Assembly (NCBI GenBank): GCA_016285185.1
Contig: JAEEQG010000067.1
Location: 1-37,934 of the forward strand
Source of the DNA: Spirochaetota bacterium
GTDB taxonomy: Bacteria; Spirochaetota; Spirochaetia; Treponematales; Treponemataceae
Reading direction: 5' to 3'
DNA: 37,934 nt
Shown piece after piece: positions 32,601 to 37,934 of the stretch; within the stretch, counting starts at the first letter, position 1, and each line of letters begins with the position of its first letter. Below the pieces are notes generated by a model that was given only the letters and a program-made list of their open reading frames with translations, was not told the origin of the DNA and did not search any database. Both the position numbers and the translations under genes were made by a program.

Positions 32601-33105
32601 TTCCGTAAATTTCTTTGTATGTGCGTACAAGTTCTTCCGCTTCTTCCGTTTTTCCGGCAAGAAGAAGAGACGGCAGCTGTCCCGCAAGACAGGCGGAAAG
32701 GCAGATTAAGCCTTCGTGGTATTGTTTTATAAGCTCAAGGTCAATCCTCGGCTTGTAGTACATTCCTTCGGTAAATGCCTTTGAGGTGAGCATACAAAGG
32801 TTTTTGTAGCCCTGAACATTTTTTGCGATTAAAACAAGATGATAGTATTTGTTGCCTTCTTCCGTGCCTTTCCGCTCGTGGCGGCTGCCGCCCGCTACGT
32901 AAAACTCGCAGCCTACAAGCGGATTTATGCCTTTTTTGTGACATTCCTGCTCAAAGCGCAGCGAGCCGAACATATTGCCGTGATCGGTCAGCGCAAGCGC
33001 ACTCATTCCCAGCTCAACGGCACGGTCTATGAGTTTGCTGATTTTGGACGCGCCGTCCAGCAGAGAATAGTCGGAGTGTACGTGGAGATGGACAAAATCG
33101 CTCAT
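29641..33105 (-). CDS. dnaE: DNA polymerase III alpha subunit
   Basis: From ATG 33105 the protein has 1154 residues, the normal DnaE1 length. An N-terminal PHP domain (HLHVHSDYSLLDG, ALTDHGNM) keeps its histidine-rich metal site. The palm has PGRGSGAGSLVAY near 363-375 and the catalytic aspartates in PDFDVDMC at 403-410 (D404, D406). The finger, tandem HhH and OB regions follow (YTIVGMISELRTI near 1000). It elongates both strands at the replication fork in the cytoplasm. A methionine 28 codons upstream opens a hydrophobic stretch unlike DnaE, so 33105 is the better start. Its -10 TACAAT ends six bases before that ATG, predicting a leaderless mRNA. First gene of dnaE-yggT-recG. Confidence 0.95.
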   Translation of the reverse strand: MSDFVHLHVHSDYSLLDGASKISKLIDRAVELGMSALALTDHGNMFGSLRFEQECHKKGINPLVGCEFYVAGGSRHERKGTEEGNKYYHLVLIAKNVQGYKNLCMLTSKAFTEGMYYKPRIDLELIKQYHEGLICLSACLAGQLPSLLLAGKTEEAEELVRTYKEIYGKDHYYIELQDHGIPEQKQVAPMLIDIAKRLDVPMVVTNDIHYCLREDAAAQDVLLCIGTKKLRKDTNRMKFQGDQFYMKSEQEMSVLFPNYPEMITNTKRIAEMCDLTIPQYKTQQLKDCLPVYEIPPEFKTQDDYVRHLVYTGLQKRYPEITDEIRDRAEYELGIIFQMGFSGYFLIVWDFINWAKQHDIPIGPGRGSGAGSLVAYAMTITDIDPFKYKLIFERFLNPERVSMPDFDVDMCFEGRQDVIAYTREKYGDPQVGHIVTFGTLKAKAVIADVGRVLDIPLSEVNMLKKCIPEGMPKFHLKDAFTEPDADHPERGGLIPYKDDPRYKELFELCFKLEDVNRNTSLHASGIVIGRSELPEWAPVYKDSKTGKVAVQYTMDIIEPCGLVKMDYLGLKTLTLIKYAEHIIRKRPGYENFDARNIPEDDAKTFDLFCRGDSVAVFQFESPGMQKILRQAKPRCIEELVALNALYRPGPMQYIDQYVNGKFHPETIEYPDPCLEDILKETYGVMVYQEQVMQVAQRIAGFSLGGADMLRRAMGKKKKEVMDGKKVEFIEGALKNGFTAEHAEKIFDIMVPFAGYGFNKSHAAAYSVVAYRTGYLKANFPAEFIAANLTNEITSTDKIPQYIAEGRKMGLSIDPPDVNRSAKVFDVVDGRIVYGLLGIKGLGEAASEEIIKQREKDGEYTSFMNFLERVDLHTVNKKAVEVMIKTGCFDNLPEPLPRAVLMANYEKAMAYADNKKADLQYGQASLFGDTDEKVFVDFVYEQVPDWDSKYKLELEKELIGFYLSGHPLDDYKTVINKASTLDLSNLNRAQPGKKYTIVGMISELRTIITKSNKPMAFAKFSDFNGGISLTFFPDVWKTISGKITPDSVWGIVGEVETNREEPSFTVDSIQSPDEMAEHVISQIHISLSPSFSNSQQLFELRDFLFGTSGNCFVYFHMDLGGKKYVVNASKQLTVPSTEDFVARLADFPYVESVWKE

Positions 33106-33111
33106 GCGGAA

Positions 33112-33140
33112 ATTGTACTCTATGGAAAACAAAAAAGCAA
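33112..33140 (-). promoter_or_regulatory. Promoter of the dnaE operon, predicted leaderless
   Basis: On the minus strand TTGCTT (33135-33140) and TACAAT (33112-33117) are spaced by 17 bases. The seventh base after the -10 is the A of the ATG at 33105, and no ribosome site is visible before that ATG. Confidence 0.5.
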
Positions 33141-33205
33141 TCAGCCGTAAGCCTAACGAAAAACAGGCAGGTTTTATTTGACTGAGCATAAGTTATGTTT
33201 TAAGC

Positions 33206-33214
33206 TGATACTAT
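33206..33214 (+). promoter_or_regulatory. Extended -10 promoter for the lipoprotein gene
   Basis: TGATACTAT (33206-33214) is an extended -10 (TGn followed by TACTAT). A start near 33221 leaves a 53-base leader containing AGGAG at about 33259, before the ATG at 33274. No good -35 is seen at the expected distance. Confidence 0.4.
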
Positions 33215-33273
33215 AGGTATCACACTGCATACTAAATGAATAAGTATAGAAGCATCACAGGAGAACATAGAAA

Positions 33274-33888
33274 ATGAAAAATCTTGCAAAAATTTTAGGA
33301 TTGTTACTAATACTCACACTTTCCGTAAGCTGCGGAGGCGGTGGCGGCGGGGGTGGAAGTAGCAGCACCACTGATTCTACAGTATATAAATGTAATGCTG
33401 CTATGACGTTCAGATTAAATCTTAAAAATGATTTTACAGAAGAATATATAACTGAAATAAATAACGTTGTAATATCCCAACATCAAACAGGGACATGGAG
33501 TCTTGAAAACGGTGATTATACCAATGGAACTTTAAAATTCAACAATACTAATACTTTTACTGTAACAAACGGCAGTTTTTCCGCAGACGGGATTACATTT
33601 ACTAAAACAACTGACAGCACGGGATATAGTGCAAAATATATTGGCACAGCAAACATGATTGTTACTATTGAGTTTAAAAAGGATGGTACCTACATAGTTA
33701 CAGAACAAATGCCAGGGACTCAAGATTCAGATACAGGCACTTACACAATTACCAGCGGCACTTTAGACAATGGCACTGTTACATTAAGTAACAATTCGTT
33801 AGGTACCAATCCCCTCACTATAACAAACGGAACAATAAGTGTTCCGATTGCATCTTCCGGCCAAAACTTTACATTTGTCAAACAGTAG
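33274..33888 (+). CDS. Lipoprotein with two related beta-rich halves
   Basis: The 204-residue protein has a lipoprotein signal (MKNLAKILGLLLILTLSVSC, lipidated C20) followed by eight consecutive glycines and a short serine/threonine tether. Residues about 44-111 and 128-203 look like two copies of one unit, each with a strand-rich start, then G-T-W/Y-S/T, a D-N-G-T or T-N-G-T turn, and a T-x-T-N-G-x-x-S step. The fold is probably a beta barrel or lipocalin-like sheet displayed on the envelope. The function is unknown. A good AGGAG precedes the ATG. It is transcribed divergently from dnaE and converges on the OMP gene 27 bases away. Confidence 0.8.
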   Translation: MKNLAKILGLLLILTLSVSCGGGGGGGGSSSTTDSTVYKCNAAMTFRLNLKNDFTEEYITEINNVVISQHQTGTWSLENGDYTNGTLKFNNTNTFTVTNGSFSADGITFTKTTDSTGYSAKYIGTANMIVTIEFKKDGTYIVTEQMPGTQDSDTGTYTITSGTLDNGTVTLSNNSLGTNPLTITNGTISVPIASSGQNFTFVKQ

Positions 33889-33915
33889 TTCTGTACCGGC
33901 AAAACTTTTGTGATA

Positions 33916-35577
33916 TTAGAACTTGTCGGGGGCGTAGGTAAGGGAAAGCTTCCAGGAGAATGAACCGCCCCCGGAAAAACCGCCCATTCTCGTGAACTCG
34001 CTGCCTTTTTTGCCGAAGACAACTATTGGACCTGTGGACAGTGTAAAATCATCCCAGAATTTGGCGGAAAAAGTTCCCTGTGCCATACCGGAACCGTCAG
34101 TAAGGCTTACCATGCCGTAAAGGCTGCCGGAACAGTCGCTGGTAAACAGTTCCTGTTTTGAAAGAGATAATGCCAGATAATGTCTGCCGGCATAATTATA
34201 TGCATTTTTCAGCTTTAAAAAGTCTATTATGGACAAATCCATAGTTTTTTTATCACCGAATCCGTTGAAAAAATATTGTCCTATCAACGTAAGCTTCGGG
34301 TCTTTCCATGTGTACATAAAGCCTGCTGTTCCCTGAAAAACGGCTTTCATATCACCGTGGTTTACGTTTCCACTGCCGTTTTTGCCAAGAGGAGCCCATT
34401 GTTCTTCCGTTCCGTAGCCTAAAACCAGTTCCGAAAAAACTGACAACTTTCGGAATGCACCGGTAACGGTTCCTACAGCACGCGGAGTACGTCCGTACTT
34501 GTACCAGCCGCCGATGCCTATCTCAAATTTATCAACTAAAAATTCAAACTTACCGGCAAATGCCGTATACTTTAAGTCATCTTTATCAATGTCCAGTACA
34601 CGTATTTCTTTTTCTTCGTCTATGTCAGGCAGCACATACAACCAAAGACAATTCTGCGTTCCCGGAAAAACAACCTGCGTTCTTAATGAAATTGCGCCTT
34701 CTCTCTGCTCCGTAGGATTTTCGGGATCAACAGCCGAAAGATTTATAACATCTGCCGGACTGAAAAAGTAACCTACGCCCCAGGTAACAGTGTGCTTTCC
34801 AAGACGAAAGAAAACTCTGTCATGCAGATTGTAATCAATAAAGTATTCAAAAAGAGAATCTTCAATTTCTTCGTATACAGCAGGATACTGGTTTTCCAAA
34901 TCATCCGAGAATGGATAAAAAACAGGCTTCGGAGCTTTGAATTTTGCCTTTGTATAAAAACGGAAAATATCTGTAGGACGTATATCAATATAAAAATCAG
35001 CTTTTATAACAGGTGTTACAGCTGCGTTTCTGAAACCATCTTTAATGAATTTTGAATTGCGGTGGCCGTCCTTAAAAGGCTCATACCAGGTAAAAAGACT
35101 TTCGGCTCCGATTGAAAAAGAACCACCGGCCCGAAACGAACCCTTGCTGTAAATAGCACTTGCATCAACCGCAGAAGGAGCTTCCGCCGTGGGTGCATCA
35201 ACTTCTTCAATCATTGAATCGAACATATCGTCGGAACTACCGAACAAATCATCGTCACTGCCGCCAAACAAATCGTCATCAGAACCACCGAACAGGTCAT
35301 CGTCACTGCCACCAAATAAATCGTCATCAGAACCACCGAACAAATCATCGTCACTGCCACCAAATAAATCGTCATCAGAACCACCGAACAAATCATCGTC
35401 GGAACCGCCGAAGAGGTCATCATCGTTGAGTGCTACAGTATAAATATCAGTTGAATTATAAAAATCAAAATCATCCGCAGGAAACGGGTTTTCTGACTCG
35501 TCTGCCGTCAAAAATAAAAGAACACATACTAAAAATAGTATTATCGCATACAGTTTTTTAACGGCAGAGAATCTCAT
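33916..35577 (-). CDS. Predicted outer-membrane beta-barrel protein with acidic octapeptide repeat
   Basis: The 553-residue protein has a signal peptide (MRFSAVKKLYAIILFLVCVLLFLTA). An Asp-rich N-terminal segment contains eight DDDLFGGS units (the last ending in GSS) at about residues 51-114. A long strand-rich C-terminal part with alternating aromatic and polar residues (FRFYTKAKF, YGMVSLTDGSG, KLSLTYAP) ends in a final hydrophobic strand, as expected for an outer-membrane barrel. A glycine-rich strand pattern FRLGKHTVTWGVGYF also fits. It is the last gene of the group FtsX permeases, PF17131 protein, OMP, and starts one base after the upstream stop. I infer a secretion or trafficking partner; orthology was not checked. 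Confidence 0.75.
   Translation of the reverse strand: MRFSAVKKLYAIILFLVCVLLFLTADESENPFPADDFDFYNSTDIYTVALNDDDLFGGSDDDLFGGSDDDLFGGSDDDLFGGSDDDLFGGSDDDLFGGSDDDLFGGSDDDLFGSSDDMFDSMIEEVDAPTAEAPSAVDASAIYSKGSFRAGGSFSIGAESLFTWYEPFKDGHRNSKFIKDGFRNAAVTPVIKADFYIDIRPTDIFRFYTKAKFKAPKPVFYPFSDDLENQYPAVYEEIEDSLFEYFIDYNLHDRVFFRLGKHTVTWGVGYFFSPADVINLSAVDPENPTEQREGAISLRTQVVFPGTQNCLWLYVLPDIDEEKEIRVLDIDKDDLKYTAFAGKFEFLVDKFEIGIGGWYKYGRTPRAVGTVTGAFRKLSVFSELVLGYGTEEQWAPLGKNGSGNVNHGDMKAVFQGTAGFMYTWKDPKLTLIGQYFFNGFGDKKTMDLSIIDFLKLKNAYNYAGRHYLALSLSKQELFTSDCSGSLYGMVSLTDGSGMAQGTFSAKFWDDFTLSTGPIVVFGKKGSEFTRMGGFSGGGSFSWKLSLTYAPDKF
35233..35424 (-). repeat. 24-base tandem repeat, eight units (octapeptide DDDLFGGS)
   Basis: Eight 24-base units run without interruption. 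Synonymous codon differences alternate between neighbouring units (for example CCGAACAAATCATCGTCACT and CCAAATAAATCGTCATCAGA forms on the plus strand), giving a 48-base higher-order unit repeated at least twice. The encoded repeat is strongly acidic, and a 24-base period keeps the reading frame when copies are gained or lost. Confidence 0.95.
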
Positions 35578-35578
35578 T

Positions 35579-36343
35579 CTAGTTTAACTGTTCCAAATAG
35601 GCTTTGGTAAATACTTTGTCAGGTATCGGCGAAAAGTTCAAATCGCTTACAACCTGCTGTGTCTGCTCGCCCTTGTTAAGTTCATCACGGATAAGCAGCT
35701 GGGTTGCGACATATCCGTATGTTACCTTCGAATACTTTGGTAAAAGTATTGTGCGCATAAGGCGGTCAGAAGCGGAAAAATCTTCCTGCTTAAGAAGCAG
35801 CGGAATATCCTTTCTTATGTAATACTTTGATTTTACATAGGACGGTGTTTTAGTGGTCGCTTCCAAAGAAATTATGTAAACCTCGTACTTGCCGAGCTTG
35901 CTCTCTTCAAAACTTGTTACTTTGTAATTTTCGCGCCAATGGTCAGGAGACTGGTTTACGTCGTCAATTTTTACGTCTGAGTCACCGAGAGCTTCTTTTA
36001 TGGAAGTGTGTGTAAACTTACGGCTAATCGGGTCATAAGACCAGATGTTATCGCCCTGTCTGAGATAACCAACGCCTTTGTCAGCCTCAGGAAAGAGCTG
36101 AACAATAGTCATAAGCTCATTATCAGTACGTTCCAATATTTTGTACTGGAGATTTTCCTTTGGTTTCCCCGGTTTTTCGATTACAAGTGATATGGTTGCA
36201 GAATAATCACCGTGATAAGCCAGCGCATCATCGGCTGCTTCGAGAACTGAAAACGCCTTGTCAGAATCAGCGGCTGAAACTTGCGCAAAAAGTCCCGCAA
36301 AAACAAATGCAAATAAAACACAAAAACAAAACAGCTTCTTCAT
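35579..36343 (-). CDS. PF17131 LolA-like periplasmic lipoprotein-sorting protein
   Basis: The 254-residue protein has a signal peptide (MKKLFCFCVLFAFVFAGLFAQVSA) and then a LolA/LolB-like concave beta sheet pattern: YSATISLVIEKPGKP, NLQYKILERTDNELMTIVQLFPEADKGVGYLRQGDNIWSYDP. It later has YYIRKDIPLLLKQEDFSASDRL, which matches the outer-membrane lipoprotein-sorting family typified by spirochaete members. Such proteins are proposed to carry lipids or lipoproteins across the periplasm. It is 39 bases downstream of the FtsX-type permease and one base before the barrel protein, so the three are probably one transport module. The family is recognised by memory only. Confidence 0.8.
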   Translation of the reverse strand: MKKLFCFCVLFAFVFAGLFAQVSAADSDKAFSVLEAADDALAYHGDYSATISLVIEKPGKPKENLQYKILERTDNELMTIVQLFPEADKGVGYLRQGDNIWSYDPISRKFTHTSIKEALGDSDVKIDDVNQSPDHWRENYKVTSFEESKLGKYEVYIISLEATTKTPSYVKSKYYIRKDIPLLLKQEDFSASDRLMRTILLPKYSKVTYGYVATQLLIRDELNKGEQTQQVVSDLNFSPIPDKVFTKAYLEQLN

Positions 36344-36382
36344 TTATCGCTCCTAAAAAATCTGCTTCCGGCATAATCCATA

Positions 36383-37723
36383 TTATTTTATGGTTCTCAA
36401 AGCTTCCGCCGGATTAAGTTTGGCAGCGGTTTTTGCACTACCATAAACAGCAACAATCGTAAAGACAACAAGTAACAAATATTGAAAAATAATTACGCCG
36501 GTTGATAGCGTAAAAGAGAAAAATCCGTTGTCAAGAAACATCGAAAGGCTTTCAGAATGTATCGGGATGCGTCCAACTATAAGCATAACAAGAAGAGAAA
36601 GCAGGAAACCCGCCAGTGCCCCGATAAGACAAAGAACAACTGCTTCCGAAAGGAACACATTTTTGGTTTCTTTTCTGCCCATACCAACGGCGCGCATTGT
36701 TCCGATTTCTCTTATGCGCTCATACAGAACCATTCTGTATGTGTTGGAAACACCGACCATTACAATAAACAGAATTACAAGCAGAACAACCGTTGTAACA
36801 ACGTGAACAATGTTCAACAGGGTTTTTATTGCAGGAACTTCATCATACAAAGTTTCAACCGCATATTTTGTTCCTTCCCAGCTGTATTTTTCAGGATTAA
36901 CCTGTTTTTCAATTCCCTTGCCGATATTGGCGGGATTTGTTTTCATTGCTTCAAGACGACTTGTTACCTGAACACCGTCTGCCCGAATAAGCGCTTCCAC
37001 TTTATTGGCAATCTTTGTCTGATCTTTTTTGTTGCGCAGATTGATTGTAAAGGTAGAAAAGCCCGCTTCAGGTATTCCGATGATTCTGTTCAGATTTTTA
37101 ATGTCAGTATAAATCTGCATGGAACTTAAAAAGTTGTTCGACTTTATTATTCCTGCAACAGTAAAGTCTTCTACTGTGTTCTGCCCGTAAATTGTGCTGC
37201 ATGTAAAGGTGAGAATATCGCCTACCTGCAGATTCATTGCGTCAGCGGTTTTTTCGCTGATTATAAGGGCATTGAACATTGAAAAATTTTCCGGTCCACC
37301 GTGACTGAACGGCAGGGAATCCAAAAAGGATTCTTCCGTAAAATCACGTCCGTACATTGTTACAAGCGATTTTTTGCCTTCAAAGATAATCTGACCGCCA
37401 CACATTGAATAGCACGAAAAAGAGTTATAATCCTTAAAGTTTTCAGTTACCAGGTTTCGGATATAATCCGCGTTGCGTACAATCGCGGCCACAGACGGTT
37501 TTTTGTTTTCGCCGCCGGCCGGGATGCGTTCCAGACCCTGTATAAGAACCGTTCCGCCAACCATCTGGGTAATCTGGTTTTCAAGGTTCCCAACCATACC
37601 CGAAATAAAACCGTCAACGGTTGTAACTACAAAAAAACCAAAGGCTATTGCTATTGCAAGAACCGCATTACGTCTTTTTTGTCTCGAAAGGTTTTTCAAC
37701 GCCAAACTAAATATCATACTCAT
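36383..37723 (-). CDS. FtsX/LolE-type ABC transporter permease
   Basis: The 446-residue protein has an N-terminal helix after LALKNLSRQKRRNAVLAIAIAFGFFVVTTVDGF. A large periplasmic MacB-like domain spans about 40-280, with ILIQGLERIPA-like and VTSRLEAMKTN pieces. Three C-terminal helices contain the FtsX motif MRAVGMGRKETKNVFLSEAVVLCLIGALAGF and end with KLNPAEALRTIK. This mechanotransducing ABC architecture is shared by LolC/E and MacB, which move lipoproteins or lipids out of the inner membrane. The ATPase is not in the window. It starts 13 bases after a second permease gene. Confidence 0.87.
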   Translation of the reverse strand: MSMIFSLALKNLSRQKRRNAVLAIAIAFGFFVVTTVDGFISGMVGNLENQITQMVGGTVLIQGLERIPAGGENKKPSVAAIVRNADYIRNLVTENFKDYNSFSCYSMCGGQIIFEGKKSLVTMYGRDFTEESFLDSLPFSHGGPENFSMFNALIISEKTADAMNLQVGDILTFTCSTIYGQNTVEDFTVAGIIKSNNFLSSMQIYTDIKNLNRIIGIPEAGFSTFTINLRNKKDQTKIANKVEALIRADGVQVTSRLEAMKTNPANIGKGIEKQVNPEKYSWEGTKYAVETLYDEVPAIKTLLNIVHVVTTVVLLVILFIVMVGVSNTYRMVLYERIREIGTMRAVGMGRKETKNVFLSEAVVLCLIGALAGFLLSLLVMLIVGRIPIHSESLSMFLDNGFFSFTLSTGVIIFQYLLLVVFTIVAVYGSAKTAAKLNPAEALRTIK

Positions 37724-37736
37724 TCTGTCAAAATCC

Positions 37737-37934
37737 TTACTCTCTGCTCAACGCCTTAAGCGGTGTAATTCTTAACGCTGAACTTACAGGATACAGATTG
37801 CTCAGAATGCTGCCTGCAAAGGTAACAAACAAAGTAATCAGAATATTTTTAACGGTCGGAGTAAAATGCATAAGACCGCCGCCCAAAATCATTTTGGCTA
37901 TACTGTTGGTTATCGTAATATTGAACGAATTGAA
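37737..37934 (-). CDS. Second FtsX-type permease, C-terminal fragment at the window edge
   Basis: The last 65 codons of another permease are present: AKMILGGGLMHFTPTV followed by a membrane helix (NILITLFVTFAGSILSNLYP), then VSSALRITPLKALSRE and TAA. The ending is the standard FtsX C-terminal motif (YP-x-SAL-x2-TPL-x-AL). Its N-terminus lies beyond 37934. With the neighbouring permease it suggests a heterodimeric LolC/E-like pair. Confidence 0.78.
   Translation of the reverse strand, partial: FNSFNITITNSIAKMILGGGLMHFTPTVKNILITLFVTFAGSILSNLYPVSSALRITPLKALSRE

Noticed and set aside
30826-32709. Long plus-strand open frame of 627 codons opposite dnaE
   Set aside because: It is antisense to a certain dnaE, has a Phe/Arg/Val/Asn-biased composition from mirrored codons, no ribosome site and no domain.
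35160-35443. Plus-strand repeat-rich frames (N-R/H-rich and S/P-rich) opposite the octapeptide repeat
   Set aside because: Any frame through a 24-base repeat gives a periodic peptide; only the minus frame has signal peptide and barrel context.
1-37934. CRISPR array, insertion sequence or prophage
   Set aside because: No regularly spaced repeats with unique spacers, no transposase or integrase coding sequence, and no phage structural genes. The only tandem repeat is coding.

Overview
The window reads as a chromosomal segment of a host-associated spirochaete, most likely a Treponema. The basis is a gene closely resembling the spirochaete-specific periplasmic flagellar collar protein FlcA (17537-20647), a two-domain PilZ protein beside a TPR protein (21200-23178), a DUF2259 secreted protein, a PF17131 (LolA-like) protein with FtsX-type permeases, and overall moderately low G+C. 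This assignment is from protein character and gene content; no database search was possible. I found no phage, IS element, CRISPR array, rRNA or replication origin.

Layout. Positions 1-6143 (minus strand) are an accessory block: an AraC-type regulator cut by an in-frame stop, a short chimeric GNAT coding sequence coupled by TAATG to a DinB-like/DUF3795 fusion, a 5'-nucleotidase of the NT5C type, a CDP-alcohol phosphatidyltransferase, a GNAT, a gene remnant (3579-3725), a GGDEF diguanylate cyclase and a DUF1848 protein. Positions 6239-8146 hold an MmcQ/YjbR protein, the tRNA t6A dehydratase TcdA and a NifX/NifB-like small protein. A minus-strand operon at 8238-13374 encodes an M16 metallopeptidase lipoprotein, RsmG, a histidine phosphatase and a GNAT. 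A plus-strand operon at 13492-14889 encodes an NfuA-like Fe-S scaffold, a SlyD-type prolyl isomerase with a Cys/Gly tail and a PrsW-type membrane protease, followed by a small hypothetical with its own promoter. Then come DUF2259, a membrane protein, a DGK1/SEC59-like CTP-dependent kinase, and FlcA.

Positions 20748-21078 carry tRNA-Pro(CGG) and tRNA-Asp(GTC), separated by an intrinsic terminator. Divergent from them is the signalling section: PilZ protein, TPR protein, XRE regulator and HD-GYP phosphodiesterase. After a bidirectional terminator comes a lone groES (no groEL, no CIRCE). Then comes a group-2 sigma-70-family factor whose upstream region carries a near-consensus sigma-54 promoter. 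The minus-strand operon dnaE-yggT-recG occupies 26847-33105. The right end contains a lipoprotein built from two related halves, then (minus strand) two FtsX-type permeases, a PF17131 carrier-like protein and a beta-barrel outer-membrane protein. The barrel protein bears eight copies of an acidic octapeptide, and the group looks like an envelope export or lipoprotein-trafficking module.

How genes work together. Synthesis (GGDEF), breakdown (HD-GYP) and sensing (PilZ) of c-di-GMP are all present in one 38 kb window, close to a flagellar collar gene. The most interesting regulatory signals are the sigma-54 site in front of the alternative sigma factor, reminiscent of the Borrelia RpoN-RpoS cascade, and a recurrent promoter arrangement (PilZ, XRE, HD-GYP, dnaE, FlcA and the 14912 gene). 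In that arrangement the -10 element lies only about 6-10 nt from the start codon, predicting leaderless or nearly leaderless mRNAs, while other genes here have clear Shine-Dalgarno sequences.
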